Positions 53,571-63,720 of a stretch of DNA of 64,000 nucleotides are shown here, piece by piece. Under the pieces are notes generated by a model. The model was not told the DNA's origin and ran no database searches. It saw only the letters and a list, made by a program, of their open reading frames with translations. The translations under genes and the position numbers were made by a program. Source of the stretch: Pseudomonas syringae (GTDB lineage: Bacteria > Pseudomonadota > Gammaproteobacteria > Pseudomonadales > Pseudomonadaceae); NCBI RefSeq assembly GCF_000737245.1, contig NZ_JPQU01000045.1:62001-126000 (forward strand), read 5' to 3'. Numbering within the stretch: position 1 is the stretch's first letter; each line of letters starts with the position of its first letter.

Positions 53571-54053
53571 ATGCGTGTTTTTCTGCTGTTGTTCCTGCTT
53601 TTTCCCGTGCTGGAATTGTTCATTCTGGTTCGCGTGGGCATGTCGATCGGCTTCTTTGCGACATTCCTGCTGGTGGTCATGACCTCCCTGGCCGGTTTGT
53701 TCATCATCCGGGTTGCCGGCTTCGCGACCGCCATGCGCGCCCGTGAAAGCCTGTCTCGTGGTGAATTGCCTGCCCAGCAAATGCTGGACGGTCTGATGAT
53801 TGCCGTGGGTGGCGGTCTGTTGTTGTTGCCAGGTTTTATCAGCGACGTGCTGGGCATCATCTGTCTGCTGCCGTTCACTCGCAAATTGCTGGTCAGCACC
53901 ATGCGCAAGCGTGCCGAAGAACAGGCTTTACGCCAGCGGGCTTTTGCTGAAGACATGCCCGCCAGCAATGATCCGGGCCGTCCGAGCTCAATTCATCCGC
54001 CGACTCGCAAGCCGGATGTGATCGAAGGCGAGTTCGAGCATCGCGACAAATAA
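53571..54053 (+). CDS. fxsA: FxsA family membrane protein
   Basis: FxsA is an inner-membrane protein whose overproduction relieves F-plasmid exclusion of phage T7 in E. coli; its native role is unclear. The 160-residue product has three to four membrane helices and the signature RVGMSIGFFATFLLVVMTSL, then LLLLPGFISDVLG, and a hydrophilic tail. It lies directly upstream of groES, a conserved neighbourhood. ATG at 53571 follows GAGGA; TTG at 53568 is in frame too. Confidence 0.9.
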   Translation: MRVFLLLFLLFPVLELFILVRVGMSIGFFATFLLVVMTSLAGLFIIRVAGFATAMRARESLSRGELPAQQMLDGLMIAVGGGLLLLPGFISDVLGIICLLPFTRKLLVSTMRKRAEEQALRQRAFAEDMPASNDPGRPSSIHPPTRKPDVIEGEFEHRDK

Positions 54054-54153
54054 TTCGGTCAATCTCCCGGTAGCACGGCATCTGCGAAGTCTTTGCGGGT
54101 GCCGCGCTCGCTTCAAAGTCCCCGATATTCGACAAAAAAATTCAACGCCCGGC

Positions 54154-54179
54154 CTTGTAATCAACTTGCCCGCCCTTAT
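54154..54179 (+). promoter_or_regulatory. candidate sigma32 promoter of groESL
   Basis: CTTGTAA (54154-54160) and CCCTTAT (54173-54179) are 12 bases apart, resembling the heat-shock consensus CTTGAA...CCCCAT. About 140 bases of leader with small hairpins, including GCCGGTG/CACCGGC near 54271-54288, precede groES. No CIRCE element is present. Confidence 0.45.
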
Positions 54180-54322
54180 GTATGGGTCACCGCAAGGTTT
54201 CTGGCAGTTACGCCAGACCGTATTCTGCGGTTCGCTCGTCGAACCGTAACCGGCAACGCCGGATGCTTTAACCCGCCGGTGTCCTCACCGGCCGCTCAAA
54301 AACCATAATTAGGAGATCGACA

Positions 54323-54616
54323 ATGAAGCTTCGTCCTCTGCATGACCGCGTCGTAATCCGTCGCAGCGAAGAAGAATCCAAAACTGCTGGCGGTATCGTT
54401 CTGCCAGGTTCGGCTGCTGAAAAGCCAAACCGTGGCGAGATCCTCGCTGTAGGTACCGGCCGCGTGCTGGACAACGGTGAAGTACGTGCGCTGGCCGTGA
54501 AAGTGGGTGACAAAGTGGTGTTTGGCCCGTACTCCGGCAGCAACACTGTGAAAGTAGATGGCGAAGACCTGCTGGTGATGAGCGAGAACGAAATTCTCGC
54601 GGTCGTCGAAGCTTGA
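54323..54616 (+). CDS. groES: co-chaperonin GroES
   Basis: GroES is the heptameric lid of the GroEL chamber. The 97-residue product begins MKLRPLHDRVVIRRSEEESK, carries the mobile loop around KTAGGIVLPGSA, and ends ENEILAVVEA. TAGGAG precedes the ATG. groEL follows after 51 bases and no other groES is seen in the window. Confidence 0.98.
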   Translation: MKLRPLHDRVVIRRSEEESKTAGGIVLPGSAAEKPNRGEILAVGTGRVLDNGEVRALAVKVGDKVVFGPYSGSNTVKVDGEDLLVMSENEILAVVEA

Positions 54617-54667
54617 GTCACCCCGCTAGTTTCCGTTACTACCCAAAGTATTTAAGGAAGATCGATC

Positions 54668-56314
<1,647 letters not shown>

Positions 56315-56346
56315 GCCAGCTTCACGCTCTAGCTACAGCCCAAAAG

Positions 56347-56372
56347 AACCCCGCCTTGTGCGGGGTTTTTTA
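56347..56372 (+). terminator. rho-independent terminator after groEL
   Basis: ACCCCGCC and GCGGGGT pair around TTGT and run into six T. This closes the groESL operon. Confidence 0.9.
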
Positions 56373-56399
56373 TGGGTGACCCTCCGGTGTATCGGGACT

Positions 56400-56488
56400 T
56401 GTAGGAGCGAGCTTGCTCGCGATAGCCTCGTTCCAGTCAAAACATTTAGTGCGGCACACACCGAATCGCGAGCAAGCTCGCTCCTACA
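56400..56488. repeat. REPIN with perfect 24-bp arms
   Basis: Arms 56400-56423 (TGTAGGAGCGAGCTTGCTCG...) and 56465-56488 are exact complements. It sits in the 314-base groEL-lepA gap after the terminator; no gene is visible in the rest of that gap. Confidence 0.88.
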
Positions 56489-56628
56489 GGTCCGGTGCCA
56501 TGCATCGATTTACTGACCCATTCCTGAACCGCTCACCTGCAAACGTGACGCCCAAGGCTTAGTTCAGGTACAATTCCCGGCTATTTTTCGGCGGGCAATC
56601 TGCCTGCAACCTTTTTGAGTGTTGATCC

Positions 56629-58425
56629 GTGAGTGATTTGAGTCATATCCGTAATTTCTCCATCATCGCCCACATTGACCATGGCAAGTCGACGCTGGCC
56701 GACCGTTTCATTCAAATGTGCGGTGGCTTGTCCGAGCGCGAAATGGAAGCGCAGGTGCTTGACTCCATGGATCTCGAGCGTGAGCGCGGGATCACCATCA
56801 AGGCGCACAGCGTTACGCTGCATTACAAGGCCAATGACGGCAAGACCTACCAGCTGAACTTCATTGACACCCCGGGCCACGTCGACTTCACCTATGAAGT
56901 CAGCCGTTCCCTGGCAGCGTGTGAAGGTGCTCTGTTGGTGGTCGATGCCGGCCAAGGCGTTGAAGCCCAGTCGGTAGCCAACTGCTACACCGCCATCGAG
57001 CAGGGCCTTGAGGTCATGCCGGTGCTGAACAAGATGGACCTGCCGCAGGCCGATCCGGACCGCGTCAAGGAAGAGATCGAGAAGATCATCGGTATTGACG
57101 CCACTGATGCCGTGGCGTGCAGCGCCAAGAGCGGCATGGGCGTCGATGAGGTGCTGGAGCGACTGGTTCACACTATCCCTGCACCGACCGGCAATATCGA
57201 AGATCCGCTGCAAGCCTTGATCATCGACTCCTGGTTCGACAACTACCTGGGCGTTGTTTCCCTGGTGCGCGTGCGCCATGGTCGGGTTCGCAAGGGCGAC
57301 AAGATTCTGGTCAAGTCCACCGGCAAGATGCACCTGGTCGACAGCGTGGGCGTGTTCACCCCCAAGCACACTGCTACCGTTGATCTGAAGGCTGGCGAAG
57401 TGGGCTTCATCATCGCCGGCATCAAGGACATTCATGGTGCCCCGGTGGGTGACACCCTGACCTTGAACACCACGCCGGACGTTGAAGTGCTGCCAGGCTT
57501 CAAACGCATCCAGCCGCAGGTTTACGCCGGTCTGTTCCCGGTCAGCTCCGATGATTTCGAAGACTTCCGTGAAGCGCTGCAAAAGCTGACGCTGAATGAT
57601 TCCTCCTTGCAGTACTCGCCAGAAAGCTCTGACGCACTGGGCTTCGGCTTCCGTTGCGGCTTCCTCGGCATGCTGCACATGGAGATCATCCAGGAGCGTC
57701 TGGAGCGTGAATACGATCTGGACCTGATCACCACCGCGCCAACGGTTATTTTCGAGCTGCTGCTCAAGACCGGTGAAACGATTTACGTCGATAACCCGTC
57801 CAAGCTTCCGGACCTGTCAGCCATCGAAGACATGCGCGAACCTATTGTTCGGGCAAACATTCTTGTGCCTCAGGAACACTTGGGTAACGTCATTACCCTG
57901 TGCATCGAAAAGCGCGGCGTTCAACACGACATGCTGTTCCTCGGTACTCAGGTACAAGTGACCTACGACCTGCCGATGAACGAAGTGGTCCTGGACTTCT
58001 TCGACCGTCTCAAGTCGGTAAGTCGCGGTTATGCGTCGCTGGACTATCATTTTGACCGTTACCAGTCCGCCAATCTGGTGAAACTGGATGTGCTGATCAA
58101 CGCAGAGAAGGTCGATGCCCTGGCATTGATCGTCCACCGTGACAACGCGGCCTACAAGGGCCGTGCGCTGACAGAGAAGATGAAAGAACTGATCCCGCGG
58201 CAGATGTTCGACGTAGCGATTCAGGCAGCCATCGGCGGCCAGATCATTGCGCGTACAACCGTCAAGGCACTCAGAAAGAACGTACTGGCCAAATGTTATG
58301 GCGGCGACGTCAGCCGTAAGCGTAAATTGCTGGAGAAGCAAAAGGCCGGTAAAAAACGCATGAAGCAGGTTGGCAATGTGGAAATTCCACAAGAAGCTTT
58401 CCTTGCAGTGCTCAGGTTGGAATAG
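56629..58425 (+). CDS. lepA: elongation factor 4 (LepA), ribosome-associated GTPase
   Basis: LepA is a translational GTPase that binds ribosomes and affects initiation or back-translocation. The 598-residue product has the G1 loop AHIDHGKST, DTPGHVDF (G3) and NKMDLPQADPD (G4). It also has the LepA-specific C-terminal domain ending in the basic LEKQKAGKKRMKQ region. GTG at 56629 is the conserved start. lepB follows after nine bases. Confidence 0.97.
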   Translation: MSDLSHIRNFSIIAHIDHGKSTLADRFIQMCGGLSEREMEAQVLDSMDLERERGITIKAHSVTLHYKANDGKTYQLNFIDTPGHVDFTYEVSRSLAACEGALLVVDAGQGVEAQSVANCYTAIEQGLEVMPVLNKMDLPQADPDRVKEEIEKIIGIDATDAVACSAKSGMGVDEVLERLVHTIPAPTGNIEDPLQALIIDSWFDNYLGVVSLVRVRHGRVRKGDKILVKSTGKMHLVDSVGVFTPKHTATVDLKAGEVGFIIAGIKDIHGAPVGDTLTLNTTPDVEVLPGFKRIQPQVYAGLFPVSSDDFEDFREALQKLTLNDSSLQYSPESSDALGFGFRCGFLGMLHMEIIQERLEREYDLDLITTAPTVIFELLLKTGETIYVDNPSKLPDLSAIEDMREPIVRANILVPQEHLGNVITLCIEKRGVQHDMLFLGTQVQVTYDLPMNEVVLDFFDRLKSVSRGYASLDYHFDRYQSANLVKLDVLINAEKVDALALIVHRDNAAYKGRALTEKMKELIPRQMFDVAIQAAIGGQIIARTTVKALRKNVLAKCYGGDVSRKRKLLEKQKAGKKRMKQVGNVEIPQEAFLAVLRLE

Positions 58426-58434
58426 TCAGGTCCT

Positions 58435-59289
58435 ATGTCACTAAATTTCCCGCTGTTGCTGGTTATCGCCGTGTTCGTTTGCGGTTTGCTGGCGTTGCTC
58501 GATCTGGTCGTCCTGGCGCCTCGGCGCCGGACTGCCATCACGACTTATCAGGGCAGTGTCACCGAGCCGGATATTGAAATCGTTGAACGCTTGAACAAGG
58601 AGCCTTTGCTGGTTGAATACGGCAAATCCTTCTTCCCGGTTCTGTTTATCGTTCTTGTTCTGCGCTCGTTTCTGGTTGAACCGTTCCAGATTCCATCAGG
58701 CTCGATGATTCCGACGCTGCGGGTAGGCGACTTCATTCTGGTCAACAAGTTTTCCTACGGGATTCGTTTGCCAGTCATTGATGAAAAGGTCATTTCCATC
58801 GGTGAGCCCAAGCACGGCGATGTGATGGTGTTCCGCTACCCTAGCGATCCGAGTGTCAACTACATCAAGCGTGTAGTGGGTCTGCCGGGCGATCAGATTC
58901 GCTACACCAGCGACAAGAAACTGTTCGTCAATGGTGAGCTGGTTGCCAAGCAGTTGATCGGCACCGAGCCGGGCACGCTGGGCAGCGCAGAGCTGTACAG
59001 CGAAAAGCTCGGCGAAGTGGAGCACGAAATCCGTCAGGAGATGAGCCGCTACCGCGCGCCGCCTGACCGTGAGTGGACAGTTCCAGCCGGTCATTACTTC
59101 ATGATGGGCGACAACCGCGACAACTCCAACGACAGCCGTTACTGGGATGATCCCAACATTCCCAAGGATGAATTGGGCATGGTTCCGGACAAAAACATTG
59201 TCGGCAAGGCGTTCGCGGTATGGATGAGCTGGCCTGAGCCCAAGCTCAGTCATTTCCCCAACTTCTCGCGAGTCGGGCTGATCAAGTAA
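58435..59289 (+). CDS. lepB: signal peptidase I (LepB)
   Basis: LepB removes signal peptides from exported proteins at the outer face of the inner membrane. The 284-residue product has two N-terminal membrane segments, catalytic Ser90 in PSGSMIPT, catalytic Lys145 in YIKRVVGLPGD, and the C-terminal GDNRDNSNDSRYWD. It forms an operon with lepA. A GGCGCTG/CAGCGCC hairpin lies just after its stop. Confidence 0.97.
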   Translation: MSLNFPLLLVIAVFVCGLLALLDLVVLAPRRRTAITTYQGSVTEPDIEIVERLNKEPLLVEYGKSFFPVLFIVLVLRSFLVEPFQIPSGSMIPTLRVGDFILVNKFSYGIRLPVIDEKVISIGEPKHGDVMVFRYPSDPSVNYIKRVVGLPGDQIRYTSDKKLFVNGELVAKQLIGTEPGTLGSAELYSEKLGEVEHEIRQEMSRYRAPPDREWTVPAGHYFMMGDNRDNSNDSRYWDDPNIPKDELGMVPDKNIVGKAFAVWMSWPEPKLSHFPNFSRVGLIK

Positions 59290-59296
59290 TCAATGC

Positions 59297-59317
59297 GGCG
59301 CTGTGTTTATCAGCGCC
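59297..59317 (+). other. hairpin after lepB
   Basis: GGCGCTG and CAGCGCC pair around TGTTTAT eight bases after the lepB stop, with no T-tract. It sits where the DUF4845 gene start would be expected, so it may be a by-product of the deletion there. Confidence 0.5.
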
Positions 59318-59339
59318 GTATGTCATTTGGGCTGGCTGA

Positions 59340-59510
59340 CAACAGCAGTTCAATAGCACTCAGGATGTAGATTTGAACAAGGCGTTAAACGTGACGGTTA
59401 AGAACAAAAAGCTTCTTGCCCATTTGAAATATGAACAACGTGAACCACTGAACCAGTCAATCCGGCTGGCGGTGATGTTCGACGATACTTTTTGCGTGGG
59501 TAACCTGTGA
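59340..59510 (+). pseudogene. remnant of the DUF4845 gene (last 56 codons)
   Basis: A frame from 59340 to TGA at 59508-59510 encodes 56 residues including DVDLNKALNVTV and AHLKYEQREPLNQSIRLAVM. As I recall it, this matches the C-terminal half of the DUF4845 membrane protein normally found between lepB and rnc (about 125 residues). An in-frame TGA at 59337 and only 50 bases back to lepB show that the N-terminal half, with its membrane helix, is missing. There is no good start codon. The end still overlaps the rnc GTG as in the intact arrangement. Confidence 0.8.
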
Positions 59511-60196
59511 CAGTTTCCTTGAGTCGCCTGGAGCGTCAGCTCGGCTACACCTTCAAAGATCAGGAACTGATGGTTCTGGCCCTGACTCACCGCAGCTTTG
59601 CCGGTCGCAATAATGAGCGTCTGGAATTCCTCGGTGACGCTATCCTCAACTTCGTTGCCGGTGAAGCGCTGTTTGACCGCTTTCCTCAGGCCCGCGAAGG
59701 CCAGTTGTCCCGGCTGCGGGCGCGTCTGGTCAAGGGTGAAACCCTCGCTTTGCTGGCCCGCGGTTTTGATCTTGGCGAGTACTTGCGGCTGGGCTCAGGT
59801 GAATTGAAGAGCGGCGGCTTCCGCCGTGAGTCGATTCTGGCCGATGCGCTTGAAGCCCTGATTGGCGCGATCTACCTGGATGCCGGCATGGAAATGGCCC
59901 GCGAGCGTGTGCTGGCGTGGTTGACCACCGAGTTCGACAGCCTGACGCTGGTGGATACCAACAAGGATCCGAAAACCCGACTGCAGGAGTTTCTGCAGTC
60001 GCGCGCCTGTGAGCTGCCACGTTACGAAGTGGTGGATATCCAGGGCGAGCCGCACTGCCGGATGTTCTTCGTCGAGTGCGAGATCACCTTATTGAATGAA
60101 AAAAGCCGGGGTCAGGGTGTCAGTCGTCGCATTGCCGAACAGGTAGCAGCGGCCGCAGCACTTATTGCCCTAGGCGTGGAGAACGGCAATGACTGA
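59507..60196 (+). CDS. rnc: ribonuclease III
   Basis: RNase III cleaves double-stranded RNA, including rRNA precursors. The 229-residue product has the signature ERLEFLGDAIL (Glu40, Asp44), the second metal-site pair Asp113 and Glu116, and a C-terminal double-stranded-RNA-binding domain. GTG at 59507 overlaps the stop of the DUF4845 remnant, and the end overlaps era by eight bases. Loss of the intact upstream gene may alter translational coupling of rnc. Confidence 0.97.
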   Translation: MTVSLSRLERQLGYTFKDQELMVLALTHRSFAGRNNERLEFLGDAILNFVAGEALFDRFPQAREGQLSRLRARLVKGETLALLARGFDLGEYLRLGSGELKSGGFRRESILADALEALIGAIYLDAGMEMARERVLAWLTTEFDSLTLVDTNKDPKTRLQEFLQSRACELPRYEVVDIQGEPHCRMFFVECEITLLNEKSRGQGVSRRIAEQVAAAAALIALGVENGND

Positions 60197-61091
60197 TTCA
60201 ACTGCAACACGCTGTGGCTATGTCGCCATCGTCGGCCGGCCAAACGTGGGCAAGTCCACGCTGATCAACCATATCCTGGGTCAAAAGCTGGCGATCACCT
60301 CGCGCAAGCCACAGACCACTCGCCACAACATGCTGGGCATCAAGACTGAAGGCGCTATCCAGGCCATCTACGTCGACACCCCGGGCATGCACAAAAATGG
60401 CGAGAAAGCCCTCAATCGCTACATGAACAAGACCGCGTCGGCTGCGTTGAAAGACGTCGACGTGGTGATTTTCGTCGTTGACCGCACCCGCTGGACTGAC
60501 GAAGACCAGATGGTGCTTGAGCGCGTGCAATACGTACAAGGCCCGGTGATCCTGGCTATCAACAAGACCGACCGTCTTGAAGACAAGGCCGAGCTGATGC
60601 CGCATCTGGAGTGGCTGCAAGGTCAGCTGCCAAATGCGTCCATCGTGCCGATCTCGGCGCAGCACGGGCACAACCTGGACGCACTGGAAGGCCTGATCGC
60701 CTCGCACCTGCCGGAGAACGATCACTTCTTCCCGGAAGATCAGATCACCGACCGCAGTAGCCGCTTCCTGGCCGCAGAACTGGTGCGTGAGAAGATCATG
60801 CGTCAGTTGGGTGCCGAGCTGCCTTACCAGATCACCGTGGAAATCGAAGAGTTCAAGCAGCAGGGCAAAACCCTGCATATCCACGCGCTGATTCTCGTAG
60901 AACGTGACGGTCAGAAGAAAATCATCATTGGCGACAAGGGCGAGCGCATCAAGCGTATCGGTACTGACGCGCGCCGCGACATGGAGCTGCTGTTCGACTC
61001 CAAGGTCATGCTCAATCTGTGGGTCAAGGTCAAAGGCGGTTGGTCCGATGACGAGCGCGCCCTGCGTTCGTTGGGCTACGGCGACCTGTAA
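60189..61091 (+). CDS. era: GTPase Era
   Basis: Era is a GTPase that binds the 3' end of 16S rRNA during 30S maturation. The 300-residue product has G1 GRPNVGKS (residues 16-23), DTPGMH (G3), NKTDRL (G4) and the KH RNA-binding domain with IIIGDKGERIKRIG. It overlaps rnc by eight bases. Confidence 0.98.
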   Translation: MTDSTATRCGYVAIVGRPNVGKSTLINHILGQKLAITSRKPQTTRHNMLGIKTEGAIQAIYVDTPGMHKNGEKALNRYMNKTASAALKDVDVVIFVVDRTRWTDEDQMVLERVQYVQGPVILAINKTDRLEDKAELMPHLEWLQGQLPNASIVPISAQHGHNLDALEGLIASHLPENDHFFPEDQITDRSSRFLAAELVREKIMRQLGAELPYQITVEIEEFKQQGKTLHIHALILVERDGQKKIIIGDKGERIKRIGTDARRDMELLFDSKVMLNLWVKVKGGWSDDERALRSLGYGDL

Positions 61092-61098
61092 GCCTGAT

Positions 61099-61131
61099 CA
61101 TCCGGTGCTGCCTTCCTGGGAGCACCGGATG
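61099..61131 (+). other. stem-loop between era and recO
   Basis: CATCCGGTGCT and AGCACCGGATG are perfect complements around an 11-base loop. There is no T-tract, so it is more likely an RNA-processing or stability element than a terminator. Confidence 0.55.
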
Positions 61132-61164
61132 CCTGTAATGCCTTCGCTTCTTTCGAGCGTCTGA

Positions 61165-61851
61165 ATGATCAGCGTGCCTATCGGCCAACCAGCTTACGTG
61201 TTGCACAGCCGGGCGTACCGTGAAAATAGCGCGCTGGTGGACTTCCTCACGCCTCAAGGTCGGCTGCGTGCCGTATTGCGTAGTGCGAGGGGCAAGGCTG
61301 GCACTTTGGCGCGGCCTTTCGTCCCGCTTGAAATCGAATTTCGCGGCAAAGGCGAGCTGAAAAACGTCGGGCGCATGGAAGGCATGGGCGTCGCCAGTTG
61401 GTTGGTGGGGGAAGCGCTGTTCAGCGGGCTGTACCTCAATGAATTGCTGATTCGCCTGTTACCTTCCGAAGATCCCCATCCTGGCGTGTTCGATCACTAT
61501 GCCGCGACGCTGCAAGCGCTGGCGCAAGGCCGACCGCTGGAGCCGTTGCTGCGTTCCTTCGAATGGCGACTGCTGGATGACCTCGGCTACGGTTTCGCGC
61601 TGGATACCGACATCAACGGCGACCCATTGGACTCAACGGGTCTGTATCGGCTGCAAGTGGATGCCGGGCTTGAGCGCGTGTATCTGTTGCAACCCGGCCT
61701 GTTCCAAGGCACAGAGTTATTAGCCATGGCGGAAGCCGACTGGACTGCCCCGGGTGCTTTGTCTGCTGCCAAGCGTCTGATGCGTCAGGCGCTGGCTGTG
61801 CATCTGGGCGGTCGGCCTTTGGTCAGCCGCGAACTGTTTCGCAAGCCGTAA
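61165..61851 (+). CDS. recO: DNA repair protein RecO
   Basis: RecO works with RecR to load RecA onto SSB-coated DNA. The 228-residue product has an N-terminal OB fold (PAYVLHSRAYRENSALVDFL) and a helical C-terminal domain (FEWRLLDDLGYG). Like other gammaproteobacterial RecO proteins it lacks a full zinc-finger cysteine set. It lies in the standard era-recO-pdxJ order. No clear ribosome site precedes ATG 61165. Confidence 0.94.
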   Translation: MISVPIGQPAYVLHSRAYRENSALVDFLTPQGRLRAVLRSARGKAGTLARPFVPLEIEFRGKGELKNVGRMEGMGVASWLVGEALFSGLYLNELLIRLLPSEDPHPGVFDHYAATLQALAQGRPLEPLLRSFEWRLLDDLGYGFALDTDINGDPLDSTGLYRLQVDAGLERVYLLQPGLFQGTELLAMAEADWTAPGALSAAKRLMRQALAVHLGGRPLVSRELFRKP

Positions 61852-61901
61852 TCAGCCTTTATGCTCATTGACCTGTTTCGATCATTTTTCAGGAGACACC
61901 C

Positions 61902-62648
61902 GTGACTCATAGCACCCGCATTCTGCTTGGCGTAAACATTGATCACGTCGCCACCTTGCGTCAGGCCCGAGGCACGCGCTATCCAGACCCGGTCAAAGCT
62001 GCGCTGGATGCCGAAGAGGCCGGTGCCGATGGCATCACCGTGCATTTACGGGAAGACCGTCGTCACATCCAGGAGCGCGACGTGTTGCTGCTCAAGGACG
62101 TGCTGCAAACCCGCATGAACTTCGAGATGGGTGTCACTGAAGAGATGCTGGCGTTTGCCGAGCGCATTCGTCCTGCTCACATTTGCCTGGTACCGGAAAC
62201 ACGTCAGGAGCTGACCACCGAAGGCGGCCTTGACGTGGCCGGGCAGGAAGCGCGCATTCAGGCGGCAGTTGAGCGGCTGAACAAGATTGGTTGTGAGGTC
62301 TCGCTGTTCATCGATGCCGACGAACGCCAGATTGCCGCATCAAAGCGTGTGGGCGCACCCGCCATCGAACTGCACACCGGCCGTTACGCCGATGCGCAAA
62401 CGCCGACCGAAGTCGCTGAGGAGCTCCAGCGCATCGCTGACGGAGTGGCGTTTGGGTTGGCAGAAGGCTTGATCGTCAATGCGGGCCACGGCTTGCATTA
62501 CCACAACGTCGAAGCGGTGGCGGCCATCAATGGCATCAACGAACTGAACATCGGCCACGCTCTGGTGGCCCATGCGTTGTTCGTCGGCTTCAAGTCTGCT
62601 GTGGCAGAGATGAAGGCGTTGATTGTGGCGGCGGCGCATAAAGCCTGA
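61902..62648 (+). CDS. pdxJ: pyridoxine 5'-phosphate synthase PdxJ
   Basis: PdxJ condenses 1-deoxyxylulose-5-phosphate with aminoacetone phosphate derivative to form pyridoxine phosphate. The 248-residue TIM barrel begins with LLGVNIDHVATLRQARG and has HLREDRRHI, NFEMGVTEEM and NAGHGLHYHNV. AGGAGA precedes GTG 61902. It is separated from recO by 50 bases. Confidence 0.97.
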   Translation: MTHSTRILLGVNIDHVATLRQARGTRYPDPVKAALDAEEAGADGITVHLREDRRHIQERDVLLLKDVLQTRMNFEMGVTEEMLAFAERIRPAHICLVPETRQELTTEGGLDVAGQEARIQAAVERLNKIGCEVSLFIDADERQIAASKRVGAPAIELHTGRYADAQTPTEVAEELQRIADGVAFGLAEGLIVNAGHGLHYHNVEAVAAINGINELNIGHALVAHALFVGFKSAVAEMKALIVAAAHKA

Positions 62649-62664
62649 ATTCACTGCAGTCCAG

Positions 62665-62754
62665 TGTGGGAGCGGTGCTTGCCCGCGATAAGCTTGAACG
62701 CGGTCTCAGCTTAGACCGCGTCATCGTTCATCGCGGGCAAGCACCGCTCCCACA
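62665..62754. repeat. REPIN with perfect 25-bp arms
   Basis: Arms 62665-62689 (TGTGGGAGCGGTGCTTGCCC...) and 62730-62754 are exact complements. It fills the convergent gap between pdxJ and cmoB and ends six bases before the cmoB stop. Confidence 0.88.
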
Positions 62755-62760
62755 AGGGAC

Positions 62761-63720
62761 CTAAGGCTTACGCCCCACAATCACCGCGCGCATCGGTGCA
62801 GGCAGGCCTTCCACCGTTTTGCTCTGGTCGTCCGGATCCAGGAAATCACTCAGAGACTGGTAGCGCATCCATTCCGTACCGCGCTGTTCTTCAGTGGTGG
62901 TCACGCTGACATCCACGCATCGCACATCCACGAAGCCGGCGCGGCGCAGCCACAGCTCCAGCGCGGGCACTGATGGCAGGAACCACACGTTACGCATCTG
63001 CGAATAGCGGTCTTCCGGCACCAGCACTTGATGCACATCCCCTTCCACTACCATGGTTTCCAGCACCAGCTCGCCACCTTTGACCAGGCAATCCTTGAGC
63101 GCCAGCAGGTGATCAATCGGCGATTTGCGGTGATACAGCACACCCATGGAAAACACCGTATCGAAGCCTTCCAGTCGCGCAGGCAAGTCTTCCAGGGCGA
63201 AGGGCAGGTGCCACGCAGGCAGGTCAGGCAAGTAGCGTTGCATGGCCTGGAACTGACAGAAGAACAGCCAGTTCGGATCGACCCCAATCACGCTGTCTGC
63301 ACCCGCGCCAAGCATGCGCCACTGGTAATAACCATTGCCGCAGCCGACATCCAGCACACGCTTGCCTTTGAGATCCAGGTGCGGGGCGACCCGTGACCAT
63401 TTCCAGTCCGAGCGCCATTCGGTATCGATATGCACGCCGAACACATCGAACGGGCCTTTGCGCCATGGTGAGAGGCCCATCAGGGCAGCGTGGGTCTGTT
63501 CGCGGGTTTGCTCATCGCAATCGGCGTCGAGGCTGAAGCTGTCCTTGAGATCGATGCGCGTGGGCATCAGATCGGGTAAGGCGTTCAGCGCGCCTTGCCA
63601 GCGCTCCAGGTCGCCGTGTCCCTTGGCCATCTTCGTGTCGAGCTGGGCTTGCAGGCCATTGGCCCATTCAGCCAGAGGTGTGCCCGCCAGACGGCGGACC
63701 AGTGGGGCAAGATCAATCAT
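62761..63720 (-). CDS. cmoB: tRNA U34 carboxymethyltransferase CmoB
   Basis: CmoB transfers a carboxymethyl group from carboxy-SAM to 5-hydroxyuridine at the wobble position of tRNA. The 319-residue product has the SAM-type motif VLDVGCGNGYYQWRML, WRSDWKWSR and VFSMGVLYHRKSPIDHL. ATG at 63720 overlaps the cmoA stop by four bases (ATGA); the longer frame to 63762 lies in cmoA. Confidence 0.95.
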   Translation of the reverse strand: MIDLAPLVRRLAGTPLAEWANGLQAQLDTKMAKGHGDLERWQGALNALPDLMPTRIDLKDSFSLDADCDEQTREQTHAALMGLSPWRKGPFDVFGVHIDTEWRSDWKWSRVAPHLDLKGKRVLDVGCGNGYYQWRMLGAGADSVIGVDPNWLFFCQFQAMQRYLPDLPAWHLPFALEDLPARLEGFDTVFSMGVLYHRKSPIDHLLALKDCLVKGGELVLETMVVEGDVHQVLVPEDRYSQMRNVWFLPSVPALELWLRRAGFVDVRCVDVSVTTTEEQRGTEWMRYQSLSDFLDPDDQSKTVEGLPAPMRAVIVGRKP

